From positions 24,622 to 88,621 of the forward strand of contig JAEZIB010000029.1 of the NCBI GenBank assembly GCA_023416275.1: DNA of 64,000 nt, read 5' to 3'. Under the pieces are notes generated by a model. It was not told the DNA's origin, made no database searches, and saw only the letters and a program-made list of their open reading frames with translations. Source of the DNA: Bacillota bacterium. GTDB taxonomy: Bacteria > Bacillota > Clostridia > Acetivibrionales > DSM-1351. Shown here in pieces: positions 25,326 through 35,574 of the stretch (the stretch's first letter is position 1; each line of letters starts with the position of its first letter). The position numbers were made by a program, and so were the translations under genes.

Positions 25326-27125
25326 TTATTTAAATAAATCAGGGAGAATATCAAAAATGTACTGATTTACCCAATTCCATGCATGAGTGCCGCCATCACT
25401 TACAATAAAATAGAAGTTCCCTTTTTTTAAATTCCCCGAATAAATAAAACTGTCCTTTAGCTCTTTCATAGCATCAATCTGAGGCTTTAAGTTTGGATAA
25501 GCAATATCTAGGTTGCCTGTCGCACATAATATGTAGTAATCCTTTGGTCCGTATCCTGCATCTTTTGCAGCTTTTGCGAGGTATTCTGCAGTCTCCTTTG
25601 ATTTTTCGCTTCCAGCTTTCTGACCGAATACCCAACAGTCGCCACTCAATGGCATATAGTATTTGAAATAGTCAAGGCAATTTATAAATGTATACCAAGT
25701 GGTCACTGAACCCATGGAAAATCCACCAAATGCCCTATGCTCTCTTGAGGCTTTTAAATCCGTTATGTCTCCTGATGCAGCGTAGGTATTATATTTAGTT
25801 TCAATTAATGGAACAACTGTACTAATCAATTCTTCAGGGAAAAATGCAGTATCATTTTTTCCACCATAAAAAGTAGGTGTGACAATGATAAGAGGCTCCA
25901 TATCACCGTTTGCAATCATGTTATCTATGATTCTCTTTAACTCTTTATTCTGGCCAGGACCGCCAAATATAGTATTTTCATTTTCACCGCCACCGTGCAT
26001 CAAGTATAAAACATTGTATTTCTTAGTAGTATCTAAAGGGTTATAACCATATGGAAGATAAACATTCAGTTTTTTAACATCTTTACCGTTATCTAAATTT
26101 GTTGCAGTGTATTCTAAATTTTCAATTATTCCCTGTTCTTTAATTTCTCCTTTATATTTATCTGGAACTGTTTTGAAAACTTTCTCGTCAGCTGCTTCCT
26201 CTGTCATTATTAGTTTATCCATTGCAGACTTTAAAGCAGCATATTCTTTATCAAGTATACTTTGAGTAACTTTTTTATTTTTGAGAACTTTTTCTGCAGA
26301 CTGTATAGCATTAGTTATTATTTCTGGATTCTTATAGCGTGTTTGATCAAGTTTTTGTGCACTCTTTAATAAATTCATTAAATTGTAAGGATTTATTCCG
26401 CTTTTTGCACCAGCTGCTTTACCATATAGAAAAACTTCACCAAACTTTGTTGTATCATTCCATGCGCTACCTGTTGAATCAAAAACATTTATGGTACCAG
26501 CTCTCTCGGTATCTTTTGAATCATTAACTTGCAGCTCTATACCTAAAACCTTTCCGTTTGCTGGCTTAGTGTTAAGTGCAACTCTTGCCTCAATTATATA
26601 ACCGTCCTTAATCTTCTTTGTACTTGTATAAAACTTCTCAGCATTTCCTGTATCCACAGATTGAGAGTTTTCATAATTAACTCTGAAGTGTAAAGCATTT
26701 ACACCATATTCTTGTGTTTTCTCATTATTTTCATCTAAAAATATTTCAATTGAATCTTGCATATATGGAGTTCCAGACTTTACAGACATATTTTTATCTT
26801 TCACTTCAGCAAGGACGTAAATTGCGTTGTCGTCCCATAGTGTTTTGAAAGTAGCTGATGTAGTTAAGTTTTCTGTTGTGTATTTAGGTTTTACTACTAC
26901 TGCTTTGTTCCATATTTTATCTACTTTGCCGTCAATTACAGGTGTTCCGAAATTAGCAACCATTCTGCCTTTGGAGTCAAAGCCACTTTTATTCACGGAT
27001 GGCTTTTTGATGTTTGTGGCTGCAGAAACATTTGAATACGAACCACAGAAAGCGACAAATACCATAGAAGCAATGCTTAGTGTAGTAATAAAGAGTTTAA
27101 ATGGTTTAAGTTTTCCTTTTTGCAT
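25326..27125 (-). CDS. Secreted CBM9-like / FIVAR-like / esterase protein
   Basis: A 599-residue exported protein. The signal peptide (positive start, then FITTLSIASMVFVAF) ends near SAA at residue ~35. Residues ~55-205 match a CBM9-type carbohydrate-binding domain (DGKVDKIWNKA, DSIEIFLDENN). A short helical segment follows (FIVAR-like), then an esterase domain (YNVLYLMHGGGENE, serine in GGFSMGSV, histidine in GGTHAWNW). It likely removes acyl groups from plant polysaccharide outside the cell. No dockerin is seen. Start at 27125 is chosen because GAGGAG lies 9 bases before it; the earlier ATG (27134) touches that site. Confidence 0.85.
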   Translation of the reverse strand: MQKGKLKPFKLFITTLSIASMVFVAFCGSYSNVSAATNIKKPSVNKSGFDSKGRMVANFGTPVIDGKVDKIWNKAVVVKPKYTTENLTTSATFKTLWDDNAIYVLAEVKDKNMSVKSGTPYMQDSIEIFLDENNEKTQEYGVNALHFRVNYENSQSVDTGNAEKFYTSTKKIKDGYIIEARVALNTKPANGKVLGIELQVNDSKDTERAGTINVFDSTGSAWNDTTKFGEVFLYGKAAGAKSGINPYNLMNLLKSAQKLDQTRYKNPEIITNAIQSAEKVLKNKKVTQSILDKEYAALKSAMDKLIMTEEAADEKVFKTVPDKYKGEIKEQGIIENLEYTATNLDNGKDVKKLNVYLPYGYNPLDTTKKYNVLYLMHGGGENENTIFGGPGQNKELKRIIDNMIANGDMEPLIIVTPTFYGGKNDTAFFPEELISTVVPLIETKYNTYAASGDITDLKASREHRAFGGFSMGSVTTWYTFINCLDYFKYYMPLSGDCWVFGQKAGSEKSKETAEYLAKAAKDAGYGPKDYYILCATGNLDIAYPNLKPQIDAMKELKDSFIYSGNLKKGNFYFIVSDGGTHAWNWVNQYIFDILPDLFK

Positions 27126-27355
27126 AAAATACATCTCCTCGTTTAAATTATTTTTATGTTACTATTGTTTTATTTTAATGACTGAAAGTCACTAATTTAA
27201 ATTATATAATCGAAGATATATTGCTTTTTGTAGACAAGCAGTTAAATAAGGGCTAAAACTACTGCTGCATTTAGATAAGTGATTTGGTGGTTTTAAAAGC
27301 TCAGTTATTTTACTGATTAATAACTTATTGTTTTATATATTTTCGAAAGCATGGA

Positions 27356-27384
27356 TTGCTACACCGTTTTAGCAACGTTTAAAT
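27356..27384. promoter_or_regulatory. Candidate LacI-type operator
   Basis: TTGCTA and TAGCAA form an inverted repeat 8 bases apart, and the neighbouring TTTAAACGTTGCTAAA (reverse strand) has the central CG half-site style of LacI operators. It lies about 230 bases upstream of the esterase start. By eye only; the gap 27126-27870 has no other strong feature apart from the items below. Confidence 0.3.
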
Positions 27385-27652
27385 AAATTATATTGCACAT
27401 GGAAAAGTATGTCAACACATCAAAAAGATAGATACTATAAACTATAAGAATACAATAAACTAGTAAATATAATATTTCAAGAGATTTGGATTTACTGATT
27501 ATTTTTTTGATTTCATAAACATTTAATTGTTAAAACGAAATAGCAACTCTTTGGGTGATGAGTATATTGATTTTAAAATATTTACATTAGAACCCAAAAT
27601 AGTGTATAAATATCATTTTTCCTTCCTTAATACATGTTAATTACATACAATG

Positions 27653-27681
27653 TTGTCGAATTTAAATTATTATGGTATTAT
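27653..27681 (+). promoter_or_regulatory. Possible sigma-A promoter for the glycan cluster
   Basis: TTGTCG and TATTAT are spaced 17 bases apart, ending about 57 bases before a small GTG frame and 190 before the flippase gene. Confidence 0.4.
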
Positions 27682-27737
27682 CTAAAAGAATAAATATATA
27701 TAAAGAATTGGCGTATACAAGTTGGAGGTATATTACT

Positions 27738-27809
27738 GTGCAAATATCAGTTTCAATAATTCCTTTAGTGATGCAAGTAGTAGCCTTTGTGAGCTTTTTT
27801 GACTTGTAA
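27738..27809 (+). CDS. Possible small hydrophobic peptide (23 residues)
   Basis: GTG 27738 with GGAGG at 27724-27728 (9 bases before) reads MQISVSIIPLVMQVVAFVSFF plus DL. One short membrane-like segment. No known family; may be a leader or membrane peptide. Confidence 0.3.
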   Translation: MQISVSIIPLVMQVVAFVSFFDL

Positions 27810-27870
27810 TGTTTTTTATATAATTAGGTTGATATATTTATACGTTTTTTCTAAAGGAGAACAGGATTAA

Positions 27871-29235
27871 GTGTATTTAAATCGGGTAGAAAAAATACTA
27901 TTGTTTCTTGATAACAAAAGTAGTAGATATCATTTTTTAAGGGTACTTATTGAGAATGCGAAGTACATATTAAAAAATAAGTTTCTTATAGAGTTTTTAA
28001 AAAATATGAGTATGATTTTTATATTCAAAGTGCTTACTCAGGTAATTTTTACAGTCATGTCAATAGTGGCTGCAAGAGAGCTTGGGCCAAGTGACATGGG
28101 GAATATAGCTATTATAAATAACATATCAAATTTTTTAATGATTCCTATGGTAATGGGAATAAATATATCAATGAATAAGTACTTACCTGTTTTAGATGAA
28201 AAAGAACAGAAGGAAATGATCTCAAGTACAATAATAAGCAATATTCCTTTAGCAATTATATTGGTGACAGTATATACCTTATTCTCTAATAAAATATGCA
28301 GCACTTTTCATATTACAAACTCCTTTATGATTAGTTCGTTGATTTTATGTGTTTTAATTAGCTATAATTCCATCTCTGAGTCCTTTTTAAGGGGACAAAA
28401 AAAATTCAAGCAGATATGTTATCTTAAATTGGCTTTTACTCTTACATTTGCAATAATCCTATGTGTGCAATTTTACTTTATGGGTAGTCGGGATATCTCT
28501 TCATATTTAAGCACTAATTATATAGCTTACGCGGTATTCATAATTGGAGCTTTGCTGTTAACTGGAGTAAGGCATCTTAAATTCAATAGAAAAATGGTGG
28601 CGTCAGTATACTCATATGGATTTATTAATATGTTAGGCGCGGCATTGAATATATTTCTGACTAGCTGTGATTTATTTTTTGTAAAATCTTTTTGCTCATC
28701 TGTTGATACTGGTTTATATTCTGTTTATATGGGCAATGCAAAAAGTCTACTCGGACTTCTTTTTTTTGAAATATTCGGGGTGGTATTCTTACCAGCTATT
28801 GCTTCTATGGACAAACAAAAAGTATATAAAAATATTATCAAATACAGTGTTCCGACATTTATAGCAGTATTTTGTGCGGGTGTACTTTGGTCCACACTTT
28901 CAATTTTTCTGTACGGAAATAAATATGAATACAACATCTTATTCGTTCTTCTGGTCTCAGCTTCACTGGCAGTTACGTTTATATATCAATTATTCTGTTT
29001 TACCATAGCCATGGAAGGAACAGCTGAAGCGAGATTTACTCTAATCACAGGGGCTTTGCCGCTGCCAATGGCGATATTCTTACAATTCATTCTTACCAAA
29101 TACTGGGGTATTACTGGCACGTTTGTTGCAGTCTTAATAGTAAACATAATCCTGCTTTTTACACTGCTTTTATCAGTTCGTTGGTATAGAGCGAAAAAGA
29201 AACAAAATACAAAGGAAGGAAGAATATCATGCTAA
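27871..29235 (+). CDS. Polysaccharide flippase (Wzx/MATE-like)
   Basis: A 454-residue membrane protein with about 12-14 predicted spans and the polysaccharide-biosynthesis flippase start (ARELGPSDMGNIAIINNIS). It would move a lipid-linked glycan across the membrane. GTG start with AAAGGAGA 12-19 bases before it. First gene of the glycan cluster; its stop overlaps the next start by 7 bases. Confidence 0.85.
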   Translation: MYLNRVEKILLFLDNKSSRYHFLRVLIENAKYILKNKFLIEFLKNMSMIFIFKVLTQVIFTVMSIVAARELGPSDMGNIAIINNISNFLMIPMVMGINISMNKYLPVLDEKEQKEMISSTIISNIPLAIILVTVYTLFSNKICSTFHITNSFMISSLILCVLISYNSISESFLRGQKKFKQICYLKLAFTLTFAIILCVQFYFMGSRDISSYLSTNYIAYAVFIIGALLLTGVRHLKFNRKMVASVYSYGFINMLGAALNIFLTSCDLFFVKSFCSSVDTGLYSVYMGNAKSLLGLLFFEIFGVVFLPAIASMDKQKVYKNIIKYSVPTFIAVFCAGVLWSTLSIFLYGNKYEYNILFVLLVSASLAVTFIYQLFCFTIAMEGTAEARFTLITGALPLPMAIFLQFILTKYWGITGTFVAVLIVNIILLFTLLLSVRWYRAKKKQNTKEGRISC

Positions 29236-30488
29236 AGTTCAGTTTTATTATTCCTGCTTATAACAATGATAAGCTATTAATTAATACACTTACAGCTTTA
29301 AATATGCAAAAAGGCTATGGAATTAATGATTATGAAGTTATTGTCGTGGATGATGGGTCACCGATAAGGCTAATTGACTCTATAAGGTTTGTTCCTAAAA
29401 ATTATCAGTTGCAATATGTTTATATAAAAAGAGATAAAGATTCCTGCAGGTCTGCCGCAAGAAACAAAGGATTGGCTGTTGCAAAAGGGGAAATTATTAT
29501 TTTTATTGATTCAGATATGATAGTAAATGAAAATTATTTGTACGAGGTAGATAGATGCTTTAAGAGTGCTTGTGAAATAGGACAACACATTTGTTTAATG
29601 TCTACGCGCATATATGCAGATAGAGAAATTACACCTGTAGAAATTAAAGAAAAATCAGCTTTTGCTTCTTATAATTATAAAACAAAAAACATTCAGTACT
29701 TTGAAAACAGGCACGTTATTTTTAATAAGGCCTCGTATAACGCTAATTTAATTATAGCTCCCTGGCTTTTCACTTACAGCTGTAATTTGGCAATCCAAAA
29801 AAAGGATATTGATCTTATCAGTGGATTTGATGAAAATTTTAAAGGCTGGGGTTATGAAGACCTTGATTTCGGATATCAGCTATATAAAAATGGCGTAAAA
29901 ATTGTTTTAAACTCTAGAATGGAGGCAATCCATCAATATCATGGGGAAAAATCTTTGTTTTTTTCATGGGCTGTTGATAAATCTAATCAGCATATATCTA
30001 ACGGCAATTATTTCTTTGAAAAAAACAAGGATATAGAAAGTATTATCCCATATTTTCATAATAGAAAAAGTTATAACCTTCTTCGAAAGTATAAATTGAA
30101 TTTTCTTATTTCATTAAATTTATTTGGATTAAGAGAAACAAAAGGCAGAAAGATATATAGAATTCATTTTGAAAATAGCGAAGAACTCAATATTGTAAAA
30201 AAACAACTAGATGACCTATCAAAAAGTGATACTGAAAGTATCGTTTATATATACGATTATACAGAAAATACTGATTTGGATATTTGGGTTCAATTAATGG
30301 ACAGTAATAAATGTCTAGTTAAATACTGGCCTAGCTCTAGAGCAGGAAGAAATATTACGATGAGAGCATTTTTCATATTATTTATGCTCAACTCAGTAGC
30401 ACTGGGAATCTACCTGAAAATACATGCTGTCTTTACAGCGTTATATAAATTGTGCAGGAAAATACTACCCAAAAGTGTTGAGAGCTGA
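29229..30488 (+). CDS. Glycosyltransferase family 2
   Basis: A 419-residue GT-A enzyme: FSFIIPAYNNDKLL, VIVVDDGSP, DxD-like FIDSDMIV and the acceptor-region motif GFDENFKGWGYEDLDFGYQL. The last ~40 residues include one hydrophobic span. It adds a sugar from a nucleotide donor in the glycan path; sugar identity is unknown. Confidence 0.85.
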   Translation: MLKFSFIIPAYNNDKLLINTLTALNMQKGYGINDYEVIVVDDGSPIRLIDSIRFVPKNYQLQYVYIKRDKDSCRSAARNKGLAVAKGEIIIFIDSDMIVNENYLYEVDRCFKSACEIGQHICLMSTRIYADREITPVEIKEKSAFASYNYKTKNIQYFENRHVIFNKASYNANLIIAPWLFTYSCNLAIQKKDIDLISGFDENFKGWGYEDLDFGYQLYKNGVKIVLNSRMEAIHQYHGEKSLFFSWAVDKSNQHISNGNYFFEKNKDIESIIPYFHNRKSYNLLRKYKLNFLISLNLFGLRETKGRKIYRIHFENSEELNIVKKQLDDLSKSDTESIVYIYDYTENTDLDIWVQLMDSNKCLVKYWPSSRAGRNITMRAFFILFMLNSVALGIYLKIHAVFTALYKLCRKILPKSVES

Positions 30489-30524
30489 TAACTTTTTTTG
30501 AAAGAAAGGGATATATCTATACTT

Positions 30525-31760
30525 ATGAATATTGCATCGTTTTCATGGGAATTTAAGCCGTTTATTAATGGAGGCCTTGGGCGTTATATTGAATATTATA
30601 CAAATCATCTGATAGAGCACAATCATAATATTTGGGCCTTTGCTTGTAATACAGGGGACCTCCAACCTAAAGAGACAAAAGGTAATCTGGTAGTTTATAG
30701 GCCATTAAACTGGTTCATAAAAGTTGCTATTTCATTGTATTTACCTGGAAGTGTACATATATTTTTATATAATATATCCTCTTATATAACGTTAAGAAAG
30801 CTTGTCAGAAAACAAGAAATTGATATTATCAGCATCCATGATTGGTTGAACTGCCCGGCAGGAGTTTTGTGTGCATTAACTTTAAAACAGCCCATTGTTT
30901 TTCATGTTCACAATACTGAATTTTCAATGATGGCTTGGAATAAAAAAACTATCCGTGGTACAATAACTAATTTTTTTGAAAGACTGATGGCCCGGTTATC
31001 ATCGAAAATAATAGTACCCAGTGTAGAAATGTTTAAATTGTTGGAGGAGCAAGGGTGGGACTCAAATAAAATAAGTGTAATTCCACACGGATTTAAATCC
31101 GACTTTGCTGGTATACATACTAAGACTGCAGTCCAGAACAAGTTTAAACAGGAGCTTTATTCTAAATTTAATATTTCATATGATGACAAGATTCTCTTGT
31201 TTGCGGGAAGGATTACTTATTCAAAAGGAATTTATAATTTGATTAAGGCAATGGCCTTAATAATAAAGTCCAATGCCAATGTAAAGCTAATTGTACTTGG
31301 CTCAGGAGAGTGCGAAAAGAAAGATGCTCTTATATCTGAATTAGGATTAGTTAAAAATATACATTCCTATAACAGATTTCTTAGTCAGGAAGAGGTATTC
31401 CAGCACTATATGATCTCTGATATTTGCATTTTTCCTTCACTGTATGAACCCTTTGGTCTTGTTGCTCTTGAGGCAATGTCTTTAGGCAAGCCGGTTATTC
31501 TTGGAAATGGCTTTCCTAAAATATTGGGAGGAGCTGCAGATAATAGTTCAGCAGTGTTTGTAGATAGTACTGACCCTGAAAAAATTGCTGAAGAAATACT
31601 CTTTCTTCTAAACAATGATAAGCAGGCGCAAATATTAGGTGAAGTAGCTAGAAACTACGTGAAAAACAACTTTAATTGGGACAAATCATTTAATGATACA
31701 TTAAGTGTTTATAGAGAGGCTATTGTAAAAACTGAGAAGTTAAGAGGGGATTCGAAATGA
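30525..31760 (+). CDS. Glycosyltransferase family 4
   Basis: A 411-residue GT-B enzyme: SWEFKPFINGGLGRYIEY at the start, donor domain FAGRITYSKGIYNLIKAM and the E-x7-E region PSLYEPFGLVALEAM. The start at ATG 30525 gives the usual GT4 N-terminus; TTG 30498 would add nine residues. It is co-oriented and overlaps the next gene by ATGA. Confidence 0.85.
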   Translation: MNIASFSWEFKPFINGGLGRYIEYYTNHLIEHNHNIWAFACNTGDLQPKETKGNLVVYRPLNWFIKVAISLYLPGSVHIFLYNISSYITLRKLVRKQEIDIISIHDWLNCPAGVLCALTLKQPIVFHVHNTEFSMMAWNKKTIRGTITNFFERLMARLSSKIIVPSVEMFKLLEEQGWDSNKISVIPHGFKSDFAGIHTKTAVQNKFKQELYSKFNISYDDKILLFAGRITYSKGIYNLIKAMALIIKSNANVKLIVLGSGECEKKDALISELGLVKNIHSYNRFLSQEEVFQHYMISDICIFPSLYEPFGLVALEAMSLGKPVILGNGFPKILGGAADNSSAVFVDSTDPEKIAEEILFLLNNDKQAQILGEVARNYVKNNFNWDKSFNDTLSVYREAIVKTEKLRGDSK

Positions 31761-32716
31761 ATGGAGGCTATATAGATTTACCAAAGGTATCAATAATCAT
31801 TCCTGTTTTCAATGGAGAAGCACATATAAAGGAATGTATTGAAGATTTACTGAATCAGAATTATCCAAGTGACAAAATTGAAATCATTATTGTGGATGAC
31901 GGTTCAACGGATAGGACTCTGGAAATGGTGAACGATTATGAAATATGTTGTATACGCACAATTAACAAAGGACCTGCAAATGCCAGAAACATTGGGATAA
32001 AAGCTGCAACTGGAGATATCCTGATATTTATTGATTCTGACTGTATGTCTCATAAAAATTTAGTAATTAACCACGTTTTAATGCACATGTTTTATCAAGC
32101 TACCGACCCAAGTGTTCAGATAATTGGCGGTAGTATAGAGGGGTATAACCAAAATTATTGGTCAGTTTGTGATGATTTTTGTTCATGGTATAAAAATCAC
32201 CCTAGACTACCCGAGACACAAGTATTTTACCATCCAACTGCAAATATGAGCATTACAAAGCACTTAGGAAGTGTTATAAGTTTCGATGAGGAACTGAGAT
32301 ATGCAGAGGATTATACATTTTGTACCAATGCTATAAAAAAGGGTTATAAGATTATATTTCAACCAAAAGCGAAAGTTCTTCATATAAACCGTACAACATA
32401 TAAAAGTTTTATGGGGCATGCAAAAAACTGGGCAAGTTCTCAAACTCAATTAATGGAAAAAGGGATTGTAGATGGGATATCTATTCGTTTTTTAAATATG
32501 CATGTATACATATTCTTTATTAGTGCTATTAAAATGTTGCAGATAATATATTTTTCCATCAGAGCTAAGAGGATAAATGTAGTATTATACGTACCTTTTA
32601 TTTTCTTTAATACCATTTATTCTAATTATTTTGAAGTAAAGGCTAGGTGGAAACCCACATATTTTAGTGGTCTTTTGGAAGGTATTAAAAATAATAATTT
32701 AAAAAAACATAAATAA
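31757..32716 (+). CDS. Glycosyltransferase family 2
   Basis: A 319-residue enzyme with SIIIPVFNGEAHI, IIIVDDGSTDRT and FIDSDCMS, plus a C-terminal membrane segment (YIFFISAIKML). Likely a membrane-bound transferase of the same pathway. Confidence 0.85.
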   Translation: MNGGYIDLPKVSIIIPVFNGEAHIKECIEDLLNQNYPSDKIEIIIVDDGSTDRTLEMVNDYEICCIRTINKGPANARNIGIKAATGDILIFIDSDCMSHKNLVINHVLMHMFYQATDPSVQIIGGSIEGYNQNYWSVCDDFCSWYKNHPRLPETQVFYHPTANMSITKHLGSVISFDEELRYAEDYTFCTNAIKKGYKIIFQPKAKVLHINRTTYKSFMGHAKNWASSQTQLMEKGIVDGISIRFLNMHVYIFFISAIKMLQIIYFSIRAKRINVVLYVPFIFFNTIYSNYFEVKARWKPTYFSGLLEGIKNNNLKKHK

Positions 32717-32756
32717 ATATTTTGTAAGTTATCTGTAATTTAAAGGAGAGATTTAT

Positions 32757-33665
32757 TTGTACTATGTGCAAAAATTAATAAAAAAAGACATTGCTACTTC
32801 AGAGCAAAGTAATGGGTGTAAAATTATAGAACTTTTAAGAGTGCGACAATGGATTAAGAATATATTTGTGTTGGCAGGTGTATTAACCTCTTTATCTTCT
32901 TTTAATACATCTCTGATGTTAAAATCAATATCTGCATTCTTTTTATTTTGCGGTATATCAAGTACAGTTTATATTGTTAATGATATCATTGATATTGAAA
33001 AGGACAAGCTGCATCCAGTAAAGAAATTCCGTGCGCTATCTTCTGGTGCTATTAAAGTACAGCACGCTGTTCTTATAACATCAATTTTAGGCTCATGTGT
33101 TCTGGCAGCGTCATTTATTCTCAACGTATTTTTCGGGATAATAGTTTTAGCATATTTACTAATAAACTTAGCTTACTCTTTAAAGTTGAAAGAATATGTT
33201 ATCATCGACCTTATCATAATTACGACAGGGTTTGTACTGAGAACCCTTTCAGGAATGATAATCACGAGAGGGCAGATATCATATTTGTTTTTGTTAACAA
33301 TTGTTTTTCTAATGCTTTTTCTTGGATTTAATAAGCGCAAAAAGGAAATTATTCTGCTCGACGATACTTCAAAAAGTCACCGTAAGAGTCTGGGGGAGTA
33401 TTCTTTAAATTTCATTAATGAGGCTAATCCAATGCTTGCAGCTTGTGCAGTAATATCTCATTCGTTTTATGTAATTTATGAGTTGCATTCGGGGTTTATG
33501 GTTATTACTATCCCTATTGTTTTGTATGGGGTATTACGGTATCAATATATTCTAAATGAAAAAAGCTTTGGAGAAAATCCGGAACAGGCTTTGCTAAAAG
33601 ACAAACCGATGGGGATTGCTGCTCTTGCTTGGGGAATCAGTTACATAATATTTTATTTAATATAA
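32757..33665 (+). CDS. UbiA family prenyltransferase (decaprenyl-phosphate phosphoribosyltransferase-like)
   Basis: A 302-residue integral membrane protein of the UbiA fold, with the aspartate-rich motif NDIIDIEKDKLHPVKKFRALSSG typical of the phosphoribosyl-prenyl-phosphate synthase branch. In Actinobacteria that branch makes polyprenyl-phosphate ribose for arabinan; here it may give a pentose donor. TTG start with AAAGGAGAG. Other UbiA activity cannot be excluded. Confidence 0.82.
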   Translation: MYYVQKLIKKDIATSEQSNGCKIIELLRVRQWIKNIFVLAGVLTSLSSFNTSLMLKSISAFFLFCGISSTVYIVNDIIDIEKDKLHPVKKFRALSSGAIKVQHAVLITSILGSCVLAASFILNVFFGIIVLAYLLINLAYSLKLKEYVIIDLIIITTGFVLRTLSGMIITRGQISYLFLLTIVFLMLFLGFNKRKKEIILLDDTSKSHRKSLGEYSLNFINEANPMLAACAVISHSFYVIYELHSGFMVITIPIVLYGVLRYQYILNEKSFGENPEQALLKDKPMGIAALAWGISYIIFYLI

Positions 33666-33690
33666 AAGTACCGCCAGGAGGAACTAGAAA

Positions 33691-34527
33691 ATGAAGGCAA
33701 GTATAGTAATACCAACAAAAGATAAATTATCAAGGCTTAGAGCTGTGTTAAAGGGGTTGGAAAATCAGATAACCCTGGATATAGAAGTAATTGTTGTATT
33801 TGATGGCTGTGAAAAGTTTACATTGAATGAGTTTGATAACCTAGAATTTTCGTACAAACCTGAAAAAGTAGTTTGTGACAAAAATGTCGGCAGAGCTGCG
33901 GCTAGAAATGTAGGAATTAAAAGAGCTAAAGGGGATATTATTATTTTTATTGATGATGATAGGATTCCTTGCAAAGACTTTATTAAAATGCATTTGGAAA
34001 ACCATAAAAAAGGGAAAACAGTAGTATTAGGCGGAAGAATAGATGTGGAGCTCTCCGAAAGTGAAATTGAAGGCTTGTATCATCTGAAAAACTTTGAAGA
34101 GATGTTTGAAGCTTTAAAATCGGAAATTAAAGATAGAGAAGTGCATAAAACTATAACTGTTAGAGCAACAGGCCCTCTTAGATGGATGAATTTCTTTACA
34201 GGGAATGTATCTATTGAAAAAACCTACCTCGAAAAGGTAGGTGGGTTTGATGAAAACTTTAAAGGCTGGGGACATGAGGATATTGATTTGGGAATTCGTT
34301 TGGCAAAAGAGGGGCTTGTTTTTATAAAAAATGATAGTATTCCTAATTACCATCTATTACATGAGAGCAACTTTGTTGATAAGAAAGAACAGTCTCAAGA
34401 AAACATGAAATATATGCTGAAAAAATATAAAAGAGATGCTCTTATATTTTTGGTACTCAGTTTTGCGTATATCAAGCATGGTATAGCAGGATTGAGTATA
34501 ACTGCTAAAGCTAACACTGGAGTGTAA
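33691..34527 (+). CDS. Glycosyltransferase family 2
   Basis: A 278-residue enzyme with SIVIPTKDKLSRL, the metal-binding FIDDDRIP and GGFDENFKGWGHEDIDLGIRL, the same acceptor motif as the gene at 29229. CAGGAGG precedes the ATG. Confidence 0.85.
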   Translation: MKASIVIPTKDKLSRLRAVLKGLENQITLDIEVIVVFDGCEKFTLNEFDNLEFSYKPEKVVCDKNVGRAAARNVGIKRAKGDIIIFIDDDRIPCKDFIKMHLENHKKGKTVVLGGRIDVELSESEIEGLYHLKNFEEMFEALKSEIKDREVHKTITVRATGPLRWMNFFTGNVSIEKTYLEKVGGFDENFKGWGHEDIDLGIRLAKEGLVFIKNDSIPNYHLLHESNFVDKKEQSQENMKYMLKKYKRDALIFLVLSFAYIKHGIAGLSITAKANTGV

Positions 34528-34562
34528 ATTCACGTTAAAAATAATTTACGGGGGAATATAAA

Positions 34563-35564
34563 ATGTGTAACAATCCTTTGGTATCAGTAGTCATACCAAA
34601 TTATAATTATGCTAAAACTTTGCCAAGCTGTTTTGAAGCTTTAGAAAAACAAACCTACAAAAATATTGAAATTATATTTGTAGATGATGGAAGTACAGAT
34701 GACTCGGTTCAGATTGCATCAAATTTTCCATGTAAGGTTATTGTAACGCCTGTAAATAAGGGGGTTTCAGCTGTTCGTAATCTTGGGGCTAGTCATGCAT
34801 CGGGTGAAATAATATTTTTCCTAGACAGTGATGTAGCACTGTTTGAAGATGCTATAGAAAATACCGTAAAGGAGTTCAGTAAGGATAGTTCTTTAGGCTC
34901 TGTATGTGGTATCTACGCAAAAGAACCATTGTTTAACGACAGTTTGGTGGAAGAATATAGGATTTTACAGGGCCACTATTGGAGAATAAGTTCTGAGGGC
35001 TATGTGACTGCCTCCTTCGTTTCACTGGGTGCTATAAAAAAATCGGTATTTATAGAAATTGGAGGCTTTAATGAAAATCTTGATAATTCCGAGGATATAG
35101 AACTAGGTCATAGACTGAATTTGAAGTACAATCTTCTTCTGACTAGCAAAGTTCAGGGATATCATGATGATGAATATAAAATGAAGACACTCTGCAGGAA
35201 AATGTTTGAGCGTGCAAGGCAAAGAATACCTTTTTATTTTTATAGAAAAAGTTTTACCAAAGGCTTTGAAACACCTAAGAGAGCTGTAGGATTATTTTTT
35301 GTTGGGTTAAGCTGTTTAATGCTGCCTCTATTATTGCTTCTCCCTGGACTTGCCACAGTATTGGGTCTTTTGGGATGCTTGACTATGTTTTTGATATCTG
35401 ACTTCGGACAGTATAGATTTGTTAATAAAGAAAGGGGATTTGCATTTACATTGTTCTTTTATGGAGTTCATTGGGTGGTAAGTGCAGTAACTTTCTGGGG
35501 CTTTGTTAAAGGCTTTATAGATTTTATTTTTAGTAAGAAATTTAGATTAAAATATAAATATTGA
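34563..35564 (+). CDS. Glycosyltransferase family 2
   Basis: A 333-residue GT-A enzyme: SVVIPNYNYAKTLPSC, FVDDGSTDDSV, FLDSDVAL and GGFNENLDNSEDIELGHRL, followed by two hydrophobic spans. Membrane-attached transferase of the cluster. Confidence 0.85.
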   Translation: MCNNPLVSVVIPNYNYAKTLPSCFEALEKQTYKNIEIIFVDDGSTDDSVQIASNFPCKVIVTPVNKGVSAVRNLGASHASGEIIFFLDSDVALFEDAIENTVKEFSKDSSLGSVCGIYAKEPLFNDSLVEEYRILQGHYWRISSEGYVTASFVSLGAIKKSVFIEIGGFNENLDNSEDIELGHRLNLKYNLLLTSKVQGYHDDEYKMKTLCRKMFERARQRIPFYFYRKSFTKGFETPKRAVGLFFVGLSCLMLPLLLLLPGLATVLGLLGCLTMFLISDFGQYRFVNKERGFAFTLFFYGVHWVVSAVTFWGFVKGFIDFIFSKKFRLKYKY

Positions 35565-35574
35565 GGTGAGGCAT

